NCBI RefSeq assembly: GCF_036250755.1
Contig: NZ_CP109583.1
Coordinates: forward strand, 5,991,501 to 6,055,500
Reading direction: 5' to 3'
Source: Streptomyces uncialis
Lineage (GTDB): Bacteria > Actinomycetota > Actinomycetes > Streptomycetales > Streptomycetaceae
Length of the DNA stretch: 64,000 bases
The position numbers and the translations under genes are program-made. Below, piece after piece: positions 52,904 through 61,505 of this stretch. The notes under the pieces were generated by a model that was not told the DNA's origin, did not search any database, and worked only from the letters and a program-made list of their open reading frames with translations. Position 1 is the stretch's first letter, and each line of letters starts with the position of its first letter.

Positions 52904-54001
52904 ATGCCCCAGCCCCGCCGTGTCCGCCGACCGCCCGCCGCCCGCCGTGTCCGCCAGTTGTTCACCGGACGGTCTGTTCGCGAGCTGCCCGCCGGACGAC
53001 GTGTCCCCGCGCTGCCCGCCGGATGCCGCCCTTTCCGCGGATCGCCCGCCGGACGCGGCATCCGTCGACTGCTCGCCGGAGCAGCCGCCGCCCTGGCCCT
53101 CGCCCTGGCACTGGCACCGGCCCCGGCGTCGGCCCTGGCGTCGGAATTGGTCCTCGCCCCCGGTGCCGCCCCCGCCGCTTCCGCCGGCCCTGCGGTGTCG
53201 TCCGGTCCGCACGCGGCTCCCGCCCGGCCCTGGGGCCCCGCGCACCCCCCGGCGCCCCCGTACTCCGCCGCGGATTCCCCGTACTCCGCCGCGGTCCCCG
53301 TCCCCCCGTACCCGCCCGCGCCCGTGCCCGGCACCCCGCGCGCCGGTACGTTCCCCCTGACCACCCGGATCGAGGGCGCCCCCGATGTCTACCGGCCCGG
53401 CGCGCCCCCCGAGTCCTGGACCCTCGGCCTGGTCAACACCACGGGGACCGGGTACCGGGGTGTCCACCCGGTCGTCGTCCTCGTGGACGAGGACCGGACG
53501 CTGCGGCCCGAACAGGTACGGCTGGAGTTCCACGACGGCTCCGGATGGCGGGCCGCGCGCACGACCCGCACGGGCCGGGACGAGACCGTGGGCGTCTTCG
53601 ACGGCGACGGGTTCACGGTCCCCGCCCACCGGACCGTGCCCGTCCGGGTCAGGCTCGCGGTCACGCGGGACGCGGCCCCGGGCGAGGTCACGGCCACCGC
53701 CGCGCTGGTCCAGCGCCGGGGCGACGACGGTGAATGGGTCGGCGAGTCCGGCCCGTACACCTTCGACGTGCGCACCGGGCCCGCCGCCCCGGCCACCACG
53801 ACGACCGGCCCGCCCCGCGCCTCCGATCCCGGTACCGTCCGGTCCGGCGCCCCGGTCACGCCCGGTCCGCTGCCGCGTGAACTCGCCGTGACGGGCGCCC
53901 AGGCCACCGCCTTGGTCGCCGCCGCGCTCACCCTCGTCCTCGGGGGCATCGCCCTCTATCTGGCGGTCCGCCGCTTCACCCCGCCGCGCGACCACCGCTG
54001 A
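52904..54001 (+). CDS. Secreted cell-wall-anchored protein with LAxTG sortase signal
   Basis: A 365-aa surface protein. An Arg/Pro-rich N-terminus precedes a signal helix (LLAGAAAALALALALAPAPASA), a Pro/Ala linker, an Ig-like beta domain (residues ~150-285, FPLTTRIEGAPDVYRPGAP to GPYTFDVRTGP), and a C-terminal LAVTG, a hydrophobic helix (ALVAAALTLVLGGIALYLAV) and a basic tail. LAxTG is the motif used by class E sortases in Streptomyces. The ATG at 52904 gives an unusually long basic leader, so a later start is possible. Confidence 0.78.
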   Translation: MPQPRRVRRPPAARRVRQLFTGRSVRELPAGRRVPALPAGCRPFRGSPAGRGIRRLLAGAAAALALALALAPAPASALASELVLAPGAAPAASAGPAVSSGPHAAPARPWGPAHPPAPPYSAADSPYSAAVPVPPYPPAPVPGTPRAGTFPLTTRIEGAPDVYRPGAPPESWTLGLVNTTGTGYRGVHPVVVLVDEDRTLRPEQVRLEFHDGSGWRAARTTRTGRDETVGVFDGDGFTVPAHRTVPVRVRLAVTRDAAPGEVTATAALVQRRGDDGEWVGESGPYTFDVRTGPAAPATTTTGPPRASDPGTVRSGAPVTPGPLPRELAVTGAQATALVAAALTLVLGGIALYLAVRRFTPPRDHR

Positions 54002-54030
54002 TCGCGTCCGCGCGTCCACGAGGTCCCCGC

Positions 54031-55632
54031 TCAGTCACGGTCCGCCAGGGCCGTGTCCGACGTCTCGCCCTTCCCGCCGCCCTTCCCGTCACCCTCCGCG
54101 CGCCCCGGCGCGGTCGTGGGCGTGGACGGGACGTGGCGCAGCCGGACGCCCGCCCAGACCGCTGTCGCCAGGGCCACGGCCGCGGCGGTCGCCGAGGTCA
54201 GGTTCAGCCCCAGGGTCAGCGCTCCGCGTGCCGCCGTGAGCAGGGCGTCCGCGAGGTCACCGGGCAGGTCCGCGGCGATCCGTCCCGCCCCGCCCAGGGT
54301 GTCGCGCACCGATTCCGTCGCCTTCGCGGGCAGTCCCTCGGGCAGCTCGCCGTCGATCCGGGACCGGTACACGGCGGTGCCGAGGCTGCCCAGCACGGCG
54401 ACCCCCAGCGCGACCCCCAGTTCCCCGCCGGACTCCGACAGCGCGGACGCCGCGCCCGCCCGCCGGGACGGCGCCGTACTGATCACCAGGTCCGTGCACA
54501 GGGTGATCATCGGGCTCAGGCCCAGCGCCACCAGCAGATATCCGACGATCAGGGTCGGCAGGTCGTCCACGCCCGTCAGCGCCAGCAGCACGAAACCGGC
54601 GGACGCCAGCACCATGCCCCCCGTGATGACCGTCGCGGGCCGCCACCGCCGCGCCAGTACCGGCGCCATCAGCGAACCCGCGACCGTCCCCAGCGACGCG
54701 GGGACCATCCACACCCCCGCCAGCAGCGGCGACAGCCCCAGCACCTCCTGGAGGTACAGGGCGATGAACACCTGCGTCCCGCCCATCGCGAACATCCCCA
54801 GCAGATAGGTGAGGAGCGAGGTGTTGATGACCCGGTTCCGCAGCAGCGACAGATCCAGCAGCGGGTGGGCCAGGGTGAGCTGACGCCGTACGAACAGCGT
54901 GCCGAGCACCAGCCCCAGCGAGCCCACCAGCAGCGCCGTGCCGTTCGGGCCGTGCGCGGCGGCCTCCTTGACCGCGTAGACGACGCCGATCATCGCGGCG
55001 ACCGACAGTCCCGCGCTCAGCGGATCGACCCGCCCCCCGGCCGGATCGCGGTACTCCGGCAGCAGCAGCGGCCCGAGGACGAGCAGGAGCAGCATCACGG
55101 GCACGCCCATCAGGAACACCGAGCCCCACCAGAAGAACTCCAGCAGCAGTCCGCCGAGCAGCGGCCCGATGGTGGTGCCCACCGAGAAACTCGTCATCAC
55201 CACGGCGACCGCCACCCCGCGCTGCGCCGGGTCGGGGAACATCACCCGCACGAGTGAGAGCGTCGACGGCATCAGGGTGGCGCCCGCGATCCCGAGCAGG
55301 GCCCGCGCCGCGATCAGGGTCGTCGCGCTGTCGGCGTACGCGGCGAGCACCGACGCCACACCGAACAGGACGGCCCCCAGCAGCAGGAGCCGCCGCCGGC
55401 CGAACAGATCACCGGCCACGCCCATCGGCACCAGCGCGCCCGCGATCAGGAAGCCGTACACATCCATGATCCACAGGAGCTCGGTCGAGGACGGCCCCAG
55501 ATCGGCGCTCAGCTGCGGCACCGCCAAATACAGGACGGTCACGTCCATCGAGATGAGGAGCGTGGGCAGGGCGAGTACGGCGAGCCCCGCCCATTGCCGC
55601 CGTCCGGCGCGGTCGGTCGGTCGACTGGTCAT
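54031..55632 (-). CDS. MFS exporter, DHA2 (EmrB/QacA) family, 14 TM
   Basis: A 533-aa transporter. Motif D1 (LLISMDVTVLYLAVPQL) and motif A (GDLFGRRRLLLLG) are clear, and the antiporter motif C is in SFSVGTTIGPLLGGLL. The long form with 14 helices is the DHA2 drug/H+ antiporter type. The C-terminus is a Gly/Lys-rich cytoplasmic tail. The exported compound is unknown. ATG at 55632. The upstream region has a 14-bp tandem repeat and no adjacent TetR gene. Confidence 0.88.
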   Translation of the reverse strand: MTSRPTDRAGRRQWAGLAVLALPTLLISMDVTVLYLAVPQLSADLGPSSTELLWIMDVYGFLIAGALVPMGVAGDLFGRRRLLLLGAVLFGVASVLAAYADSATTLIAARALLGIAGATLMPSTLSLVRVMFPDPAQRGVAVAVVMTSFSVGTTIGPLLGGLLLEFFWWGSVFLMGVPVMLLLLVLGPLLLPEYRDPAGGRVDPLSAGLSVAAMIGVVYAVKEAAAHGPNGTALLVGSLGLVLGTLFVRRQLTLAHPLLDLSLLRNRVINTSLLTYLLGMFAMGGTQVFIALYLQEVLGLSPLLAGVWMVPASLGTVAGSLMAPVLARRWRPATVITGGMVLASAGFVLLALTGVDDLPTLIVGYLLVALGLSPMITLCTDLVISTAPSRRAGAASALSESGGELGVALGVAVLGSLGTAVYRSRIDGELPEGLPAKATESVRDTLGGAGRIAADLPGDLADALLTAARGALTLGLNLTSATAAAVALATAVWAGVRLRHVPSTPTTAPGRAEGDGKGGGKGETSDTALADRD

Positions 55633-55705
55633 CAAGGCACTGTCTCCAAGGGGGCGGGGCGGGGGCGCGGGGGCGCGCGGGCGCGGGTTCCGGCGGTAGG
55701 GGGTC

Positions 55706-55747
55706 GGCGGTACGGGTGCGGCGGTACGGGTGCGGCGGTACGGGTTC
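55706..55747. repeat. 14-bp tandem repeat (CGGCGGTACGGGTG), 3 units
   Basis: Three near-perfect 14-bp units lie 75-115 bp upstream of the MFS gene start. A degenerate unit precedes them. They may bind a regulator or be plain slippage sequence. The remaining gap to 56007 shows no gene. Confidence 0.7.
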
Positions 55748-56007
55748 GGCCACGGGGTCCGGTCGCGGGTGCGGCTAGGCACTTGTACCGGTGTGGGAGT
55801 GGCCCGGGTACTCGTCGTACGGTGGGGCGCCGTGTCTTGACCGGCCACTTCCCTGGTTCTTCACGGGTCCGCCACGGTCCGGTGCCGGTTTCCGTACAGA
55901 TGTGCGGTCGGCCCGTACCTGGGTAGGGGAGCGGCGACCGGATCGGGCGACGGAATCGACCGGGCTTCACCGGTGTTGAGCGGGTACAGCGTCATGAGGA
56001 GCAGAAA

Positions 56008-56154
56008 ATGGCTGGACTGGTGAACAGGATCAAGCAGTTCGTGCGGAGCCCGCAGGGGCAGCGCGCGGTGTCCGAGGTGCGTCGGGCCGCGTCCGACCCG
56101 CGCCGCCGGGCCCAGGCGCAGCGGCTGCTGGGCAAGCTGCGGGGGCGCCGCTGA
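56008..56154 (+). CDS. Small basic protein, 48 aa
   Basis: An ATG at 56008 after a GAGGAGCAG ribosome-binding site opens a 48-aa protein (MAGLVNRIKQFVRSPQGQRA... ending KLRGRR). It is amphipathic, helical and very basic (about 13 Arg/Lys), which would suit nucleic-acid or membrane-surface binding. Codon use is normal. It lies between the MFS gene (divergent) and a HAD phosphatase gene. Function unknown. Confidence 0.65.
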   Translation: MAGLVNRIKQFVRSPQGQRAVSEVRRAASDPRRRAQAQRLLGKLRGRR

Positions 56155-56316
56155 ACACCGGTGCGGTGGCGGTCGGGTGCCCGCCGGGGCGGGCGGGCGT
56201 GGGGGACGGCCTGCGGGGTCGGTATCCGGCCACGCTGACTACCCTGGGTGGCGTCGGTACGGAGTCGTTCCGGCGCCACATCAGCACCGCACCATGGATC
56301 TTCAGGAGACCGGCAC

Positions 56317-57096
56317 ATGGCAGAGCGCAAGCCCATCGAATCCTGGCTCACCGACATGGACGGGGTCCTCATCCACGAAGGTGTGCCGATTCCCGGCGCC
56401 GACGCGTTCATCAAGAAGCTGAGGGAGTCCGAGCGGCCCTTCCTCGTGCTGACGAACAACTCCATCTACACCGCGCGGGACCTGCACGCACGGCTCGCGC
56501 GGATGGGGCTCGACGTGCCCGTCGAGAACATCTGGACCTCGGCGCTCGCCACCGCGCAGTTCCTGGAGGACCAGCGGCCGGGGGGCACCGCGTACGTCAT
56601 CGGTGAGGCGGGGCTGACCACCGCGCTGCACGACATCGGGTACGTCCTCACGGACCACGACCCCGACTACGTCGTGCTCGGCGAGACCCGTACGTACTCC
56701 TTCGAGGCGATGACCAAGGCCGTCCGGCTCATCAACGACGGCGCCCGGTTCATCTGCACCAACCCCGACGAGACCGGCCCCTCCGCGGAGGGCCCGCTGC
56801 CCGCCACCGGTTCCGTCGCCGCGCTGATCACCAAGGCCACCGGGAAGGACCCGTACTTCGCGGGCAAGCCGAATCCGCTGATGATGCGGACGGGGCTCAA
56901 CGCGATCGGGGCGCACTCGGAGACGAGCGCGATGATCGGGGACCGGATGGACACGGATGTCCTTGCCGGACTGGAGGCGGGGATGGAGACGTTCCTGGTG
57001 CTGACGGGGCTCACCACGCGTCAGCAGATCGAGAAGTTCCCGTTCCGGCCGTCCTGGGTGGTCGACTCGATCGCGGACCTGGTCGACCGGATCTGA
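56317..57096 (+). CDS. HAD-superfamily hydrolase, class IIA (NagD-like)
   Basis: A 259-aa phosphatase. HAD motif I is WLTDMDGVLIHEG, motif II LTNNS, motif III K in GKPNPLMM, motif IV IGDRMDTDV. The CAP domain between motifs II and III is of type IIA as in NagD. NagD enzymes hydrolyse nucleoside and sugar monophosphates. ATG at 56317 with AGGAG. It is followed by a short repeat cluster. Confidence 0.92.
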   Translation: MAERKPIESWLTDMDGVLIHEGVPIPGADAFIKKLRESERPFLVLTNNSIYTARDLHARLARMGLDVPVENIWTSALATAQFLEDQRPGGTAYVIGEAGLTTALHDIGYVLTDHDPDYVVLGETRTYSFEAMTKAVRLINDGARFICTNPDETGPSAEGPLPATGSVAALITKATGKDPYFAGKPNPLMMRTGLNAIGAHSETSAMIGDRMDTDVLAGLEAGMETFLVLTGLTTRQQIEKFPFRPSWVVDSIADLVDRI

Positions 57097-57103
57097 TCCC
57101 CGG

Positions 57104-57270
57104 GTTGGGTCCTCCCGGGTAGACGTACTTGTTCCTGTGCCGTCGCTCGGTGGTTTTGCGCAGTTCCCCGCGCCCCTTCGGGACGCAACCGGTGTCCGCA
57201 CGACCCGCACAGGGACAGGTACGGCCAGGTGTGGAACCCCGAAGGCGCGAGCGAAGGCGGCTGGCGCCTT
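57104..57270. repeat. Dispersed-repeat cluster D (short form)
   Basis: One compact unit: GACGTACTTGTTCCTGTGCCG, then TTTTGCGCAGTTCCCCGCG, then an inverted partner (GCACAGGGACAGGTACG) and GGCGCGAGCGAAGGCGG. It has the inverted layout of clusters A and C but no core. Confidence 0.8.
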
Positions 57271-57325
57271 CGGGGGGTGTGACGGGACCATGGGGGCCGG
57301 GGACGGGTCGAACCGAGGTGGGGTC

Positions 57326-58732
57326 ATGCGTAGTTACACCCGTGTGTTCGTCGGCAACTGCCTCTTCACCACGGTCTGTCTGCTGCCCGTCCCCTTGGCC
57401 TTGCTCGTGGGATGCATCGCCTGGTCCGAGGGCGACGACTGGGCCTGGATCGCCTTCACCCTCGGATTCGTGGGCGTGCTCGGTATCGTCCTCATGGCGA
57501 GGCGGACCACGTACAAAGAGCTCCCCCTGGTCACCCGCAAGAACCGTCTGAAGGTCACGAAGGTCTCCTACGGGGACAACACCTTCGTGATGTGGGCCCC
57601 TCACTCCGCGAACGGCACACCGGCCGCGGAGTTGGTACGTGCGGACGTCCTGGAGGCGTCCCTGGTCCGGTACAGCCCCGAGGGCGAGGCGACCTTCACG
57701 TCCTACTGGCGGGAGTACACGCCCGACGAGTTCACGCCGTTGATCAGACTGAGGCTGCGGGTGCACGGCGCGGAGGACACCGACGGCGCCGACGGTTTCG
57801 AGATCACGGACGAGTGGCGGATACCGTCCCTCTGCCTCTCGGCGGTCACCGTCGGACGTCTGGTCGTCCTCGTCGAGCCCGCCGCGGCGCCGGGGCAGAG
57901 CCGGGTCGTCCCGCAATGGCCGCGCAGCACGCTGCTCGCGGGCACGAGGACCTGCCGCGTCATCGGCCTCGACGGCCGTACGACGGAGGTGACCCGGCGC
58001 GTCGGCCGCCAGCTGCGGCAGATGCGGATCTCGCGTGCCGCGGGTGGCGTCGCGATGAACGGGGACACGATCGACGTCCGGCGCCTGGAATCGCGGCTCG
58101 CGGCGCGGTACACGGAACTGGCCGAATGGGCGGAGGCCCACCCCGAGGACCGCGCGCCGTCGACCGAACCGGGCGAGGAGGCCCGGTGGATCGTGGACGA
58201 CCTGCCGGGAGAGCGGGCCGGGTTCGGCTCCGTCGGCCGCCGGTGGTCGCGCCGCGGGGGAGTCCTGGCACTCGGACGGTTCCTGCACATGGGCGGCACG
58301 GACGTTTTCCAGGACCACGGTCCGGTCCTGGACATCGTGCTGCGTGTGTACCCCGTGGACGGCACGCCCCCGTTCGACGCCGCCCGCCGGCTGACGGTGC
58401 CGATGGACTACCTGGCCGTCCTGCACCGCACCACGGATGTCGTCCTCAGCGTCAACCCGGGCGGCACGACGTACATGATCGACTGGAGCCGTACCAGCCT
58501 GCTGGCGGGCCTCGCCGCGGCCACGGTCATCGCCCCCGACGGCGAGGAGATCCCGGTGACGGGCCGCTCCGAGACCATCTGGTCCCTGATGAACCTGCTG
58601 GCGTCCCAGGGCCTCTCGAACCCGTCCCCCGTCCTGGACCTCCGAAAGCGCCGTATGAGCCCAGCGGCCCCCACCCTCCTGCAAGCAGCCCGCAGCACAC
58701 CGCACAGAACCAAGTACGCCCAGAGGGGATGA
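57326..58732 (+). CDS. Hypothetical membrane-anchored protein, 468 aa
   Basis: I do not recognise the family. Two N-terminal helices (LFTTVCLLPVPLALLVGCIAW and AWIAFTLGFVGVLGIVLMA) are followed by a large cytoplasmic beta-rich region (VTKVSYGDNTFVMWAPHSANG, LLAGTRTCRVIGLDGRTTEV, TTYMIDWSRTSLLAGLAAATV) with an internal duplication around the last two segments. ATG at 57326 follows GAGGTGGGG. The last residues (HRTKYAQRG) are encoded by the first unit of the repeat array that follows, so the array appears to have invaded or formed the gene end. Confidence 0.7.
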   Translation: MRSYTRVFVGNCLFTTVCLLPVPLALLVGCIAWSEGDDWAWIAFTLGFVGVLGIVLMARRTTYKELPLVTRKNRLKVTKVSYGDNTFVMWAPHSANGTPAAELVRADVLEASLVRYSPEGEATFTSYWREYTPDEFTPLIRLRLRVHGAEDTDGADGFEITDEWRIPSLCLSAVTVGRLVVLVEPAAAPGQSRVVPQWPRSTLLAGTRTCRVIGLDGRTTEVTRRVGRQLRQMRISRAAGGVAMNGDTIDVRRLESRLAARYTELAEWAEAHPEDRAPSTEPGEEARWIVDDLPGERAGFGSVGRRWSRRGGVLALGRFLHMGGTDVFQDHGPVLDIVLRVYPVDGTPPFDAARRLTVPMDYLAVLHRTTDVVLSVNPGGTTYMIDWSRTSLLAGLAAATVIAPDGEEIPVTGRSETIWSLMNLLASQGLSNPSPVLDLRKRRMSPAAPTLLQAARSTPHRTKYAQRG

Positions 58733-58734
58733 CC

Positions 58735-59148
58735 CCAGGGACGCGAGGAACCGCGCACCCCGGACCACCCGCACAGGAACAAGTACGTCCAGAGGTGGAA
58801 CCCCAGGGGCGCGGGGAACTGCGCACCCCCGGAGCGACGGCACGGGAACAGGTACGTCCAGGTGGGGAACCCCAGGGGCGCGAGGAACTGCGCACCCCCG
58901 GACTACCCGCACGGGAACAGGTACGCCCAGGTGGGGAACCCCAGGGGCGCGGGGAACCGCGCACCCCCGGACCACCCGCACGGGAACAGGTACGCCCAGG
59001 TGGGGAACCCCAGGGGCGCGGGGAACCGCGCACCCCCGGACCACCCGCACGGGAACAGGTACGCCCAGGTGGGGAACCCCAGGGGCGCGAGGAACTGCGC
59101 ACCCACCGAGCGACGGCACAGGGACGAAGTGCGCCCAGCCGGACAGAC
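58735..59148. repeat. 69-bp tandem array, six copies
   Basis: Units starting CCAGGGGCGCG at 58735, 58803, 58872, 58941, 59010 and 59079; the period is exactly 69 bp from the second on. The middle copies are almost identical. Each unit holds CGCGGGGAACCGCGC, GCACGGGAACAGGTACG and CCCAGGTGGGGAACC. Because 69 is 23 codons, several frames stay open, but they lack normal codon signals. Confidence 0.92.
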
Positions 59149-59370
59149 CTAGGAAGCGCAAGCGAAGGCGACCCGCGGGGAACTGCGCAAAACCACCGGG
59201 CGACGGCACGGGAAACAAGTACGCCCAGCCGGACAAACCTAGGAAGCGCAAGCGAAGGCGACCCGCGGGGGAACCGCGCACCCACCGAGCGACGACACAG
59301 CAACGAAGTACGCCCAGCCGGACAGACCTCACAAGCGCAAGCGAAGGCGACCCGTACACCGAAAGGCCCC
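59134..59370. repeat. ~90-bp repeat array following the 69-bp array
   Basis: Units start CCCAGCCGGACA at 59134, 59224 and 59313. Each carries AAGCGCAAGCGAAGGCGACCC, CGCGGGGAACTGCGC-like and CAAGTACG blocks. It is the minus-strand form of the repeat seen in clusters A and C. Confidence 0.85.
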
Positions 59371-59449
59371 CGAACGGAGTACCGCACCGGGTCCGGAGGC
59401 GCGCCCGGGCCCCCCGCGCGTGACCCTGGTGTCTACCAGGAGGTTCACG

Positions 59450-59557
59450 ATGCGCACCCGCCCGATCACCAACTCTGTCGGTCCCAGTCCGCCACCGTTC
59501 ATGCCCGTTCAAAGCCCTGACGCTGGTCCCGGACGCTGGGTGGTTGAACCAGCCTGA
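59450..59557 (+). CDS. Possible small ORF, 35 aa
   Basis: An ATG at 59450 follows AGGAGG by 6 bp and opens a 35-aa frame (MRTRPITNSVGPSPPPF... ending WVVEPA). The ribosome-binding site is better than for most genes here, but the peptide is Pro-rich and unknown, and codon bias is weak over this length. Confidence 0.35.
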   Translation: MRTRPITNSVGPSPPPFMPVQSPDAGPGRWVVEPA

Positions 59558-59591
59558 ACGAGGGCGGACGAGACTACGGATGAGACTGCGT

Positions 59592-60254
59592 TCAGCGGCG
59601 AGTGGCCGTCGGCATGAGGCGACTCGTGAAGCCGTCTCGGCACAGTCGCTCGTACGCCGCCATTACGTTCTCGGGCACGTCCTGCTTGATCATGAATCCC
59701 TGCTCGGGGTAGATCAAGAGCCGCTGGAGTGCGCCGACGAGCATGTCGATCACGAGTCGGCCGTCACCGATGCTGTCGACGTACTCGGGGAGCTCCATGG
59801 GAGCCGAAGCGCATACGAACTCGACGCCGGGCCAGAGCTTACGAGCGGTCGCATGCGCCCGACGCTGCTCGTAGGGCTTGGAGACGAGCAGGACCGACGA
59901 GACATCGATGCCTGCGGTCTCCAGGAGCTTCCGTGAGCGCGTGATGTTCTGACCGGTGTTCGTGGCGGTCGGCTCTACGAGTATCGCGGCGGCCGGCGCC
60001 CCGAGGCTGAGCGCGTGTTCCCGGTAGGCGACTGCCTCGCCATCGGGGAAGCGCGCCCGCGTAGTCGGGCTGTTGGCTCCGGTGAACACGATCAGGGGGA
60101 CCAAGCCAGCCTCGAGCGCTTCGACTACTGTGGTGGCGACGCTCAAGTCATGGCTGCCGAGGCCGATCGCGACGGAGCAGGGTTTCGGGGCGTGGTGCAT
60201 CTGGTGGTAGTCCCAGATGAGACGCGCGTCCTCCCACACCTGTACTGAGATCAC
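59592..60254 (-). CDS. YdcF-like (DUF218/ElyC-SanA) family protein
   Basis: A 220-aa protein with the DUF218 fold: SVAIGLGSHDLSVATTVVEAL at the start, IVFTGANSPTTRARF, ILVEPTATNTGQNITRSRKLLE (the typical E-x-x-A-x-N-T-x-x-N pattern) and VLLVSKPYEQRRAHATARK. There is no membrane helix, so it is the cytoplasmic YdcF type; an S-adenosylmethionine-binding role is reported for E. coli YdcF. GTG at 60254 overlaps the stop of the upstream gene (GTGA). Stand-alone role in AICEs is unknown. Confidence 0.85.
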   Translation of the reverse strand: MISVQVWEDARLIWDYHQMHHAPKPCSVAIGLGSHDLSVATTVVEALEAGLVPLIVFTGANSPTTRARFPDGEAVAYREHALSLGAPAAAILVEPTATNTGQNITRSRKLLETAGIDVSSVLLVSKPYEQRRAHATARKLWPGVEFVCASAPMELPEYVDSIGDGRLVIDMLVGALQRLLIYPEQGFMIKQDVPENVMAAYERLCRDGFTSRLMPTATRR

Positions 60255-60637
60255 TGATTCCGCCCATCTGCCGCTAGGCGTACCGCTTCGGCTGCCTCGA
60301 CGTCGGGGAGCTGCTGGGACCACGTCAGGAACGCTGCCCGAGACTGTTCCGGATCTGCTAGGCCGCGCGCCGCGGCGAGCTGCCCCCACGTCGTTCCGTG
60401 CCTCAGGCCCTCGCGGACCAAGTGCTGCTCCTGGTCATCAAGGACGCGGCGGATCGCAGCGCCGAGGGCGAGTGCGGCGAGCGCATTCGACGCGGGGTCG
60501 CGTCTGTCCCTGCTCGTGCCACCTGCGGTGTGGCGCTCCCGGCGGGCCGCCAACAGCCACAGATCGGTGGTGGGAATGTCGCCGGGAGCCGTGATGACCG
60601 CCGTGTCGATCGGCTGAGGCTTTCCTTCACTCGGCAC
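60251..60637 (-). CDS. Hypothetical protein, 128 aa
   Basis: I do not recognise this protein. It starts at GTG 60637 (VPSEGKPQPIDTAV) with AGAGGG upstream. The C-terminal half (LVREGLRHGTTWGQLAAARGLADPEQSRAAFLTWSQQL) reads like a helix-turn-helix of the kind used for DNA binding in sigma-like or WhiB-adjacent regulators. It overlaps the GntR stop by 11 bp and the YdcF start by 4 bp, so all three are one operon. Confidence 0.6.
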   Translation of the reverse strand: MPSEGKPQPIDTAVITAPGDIPTTDLWLLAARRERHTAGGTSRDRRDPASNALAALALGAAIRRVLDDQEQHLVREGLRHGTTWGQLAAARGLADPEQSRAAFLTWSQQLPDVEAAEAVRLAADGRNQ

Positions 60638-61439
60638 TGGGCCCTCTTTTCTCGGTCTTCGGGTCGCGAGTGGAGTCGGGGACCTTGAAGTCGTACTCCC
60701 ACGCGAAGCGCGTGGCGGCGTGGACACCGATGGCGAATTCCACCACTGTGCCATCTGCTGTGTACGCGGTCCGATGTAGCTCGACCACGGGTTCGCCCGG
60801 CGGGAGCTGGAGCAGCTTCACTTCCTCGGACGTGGGGACGCGCGCGGACAGCTCCTCCTTCATGTGGTCGATCTCGTACCCCGCGTCGTACAGCACGCGA
60901 AAGCCGCCGCCTCGGCCTGCGGGACCGGGTGCCGGGTTGACGATCCTGGTCCCCTCGACGTGCTCGGGCCGGTAGTAGCTGGTCAGGGTGTGCGTCGGCT
61001 GCTCGCCTTCCTTCACCAGGCGCGCTCGGGCGTAGACCTCAGAACCCGCCGGCAGGCCATGAGCCGCAGCGACAGCCGGGGGCGCGGCGACCCGGCTCAC
61101 GGTCTGAGTCTGCTCGCCGCGGCGGTACGCGCGGCCAGAGGCGACGCGATCGGCAATGAACGCCACCTCGTCACCGTCGCGCCACTTGGCCTTGTCGTAC
61201 CGCGCGATGCCGAGCCGCTTGAGCGGGGTCTGCTGCCGCACCACGGTGCCGTGCCCCCGCGATGAGGTCACTAGGCCCTCAGCCTCAAGAGCCTTGTAGG
61301 CCGCGTGGACCGTGGACTTGGAGCCCTCGCCCGCCTCCACAAGGTCCCTAATGTGCGGGAGCCGCGTGCCCGGCTCGTACTCGCCGCTCTTGATGCTCTG
61401 GGCCAGCTTGTCCGCCAGCTCTCGCCACTTCGGCGCCAT
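60627..61439 (-). CDS. GntR family regulator, HutC subfamily (AICE repressor, KorSA-like)
   Basis: A 270-aa protein. The N-terminal winged helix (WRELADKLAQSIKSGEYEPGTRLPHIRDLVEAGEGSKSTVHAAYKALEAEGLV) is GntR type. After a linker the UTRA domain follows (residues ~95-255, RVAAPPAVAAAHGLPAGSEVYARARL, EELSARVPTSEEVKLLQLPPGEPVVELHRTAY). HutC-type repressors of this kind control transfer genes in pSAM2-like elements. A 36-bp palindrome 31 bp upstream of its ATG (61439) is the likely operator, for itself and perhaps the divergent genes. Confidence 0.88.
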   Translation of the reverse strand: MAPKWRELADKLAQSIKSGEYEPGTRLPHIRDLVEAGEGSKSTVHAAYKALEAEGLVTSSRGHGTVVRQQTPLKRLGIARYDKAKWRDGDEVAFIADRVASGRAYRRGEQTQTVSRVAAPPAVAAAHGLPAGSEVYARARLVKEGEQPTHTLTSYYRPEHVEGTRIVNPAPGPAGRGGGFRVLYDAGYEIDHMKEELSARVPTSEEVKLLQLPPGEPVVELHRTAYTADGTVVEFAIGVHAATRFAWEYDFKVPDSTRDPKTEKRGPSAE

Positions 61440-61469
61440 GGGGAACTCCTCTCGACGGCTCCAGTCAAA

Positions 61470-61505
61470 CACAGTCCCAGGACTGTTGACAGTCCTGGGA
61501 CTGTG
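61470..61505. promoter_or_regulatory. 36-bp palindromic GntR operator (two nested sites)
   Basis: Two 17-nt arms (61470-61486 and 61489-61505) are perfect complements. Within it are two 16-bp palindromes, ACAGTCCCAGGACTGT and ACAGTCCTGGGACTGT, each of form ACAGTCC-nn-GGACTGT. A third, weaker site (CAGTCCTAGGACAG) lies at 61529-61542. Confidence 0.85.

Noticed and set aside
58735..59370. CRISPR array
   Set aside because: The 69-bp and 90-bp units repeat along their full length, so there are no unique spacers. No cas genes are present.
57011..59520. Very long open frames on both strands through the HAD gene end, the 468-aa gene and the repeat arrays (700-830 codons)
   Set aside because: They exist because the GC-rich repeats lack stops and the 69-bp unit is a multiple of three. 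They lack proper starts and codon bias and contradict the clear plus-strand gene at 57326.
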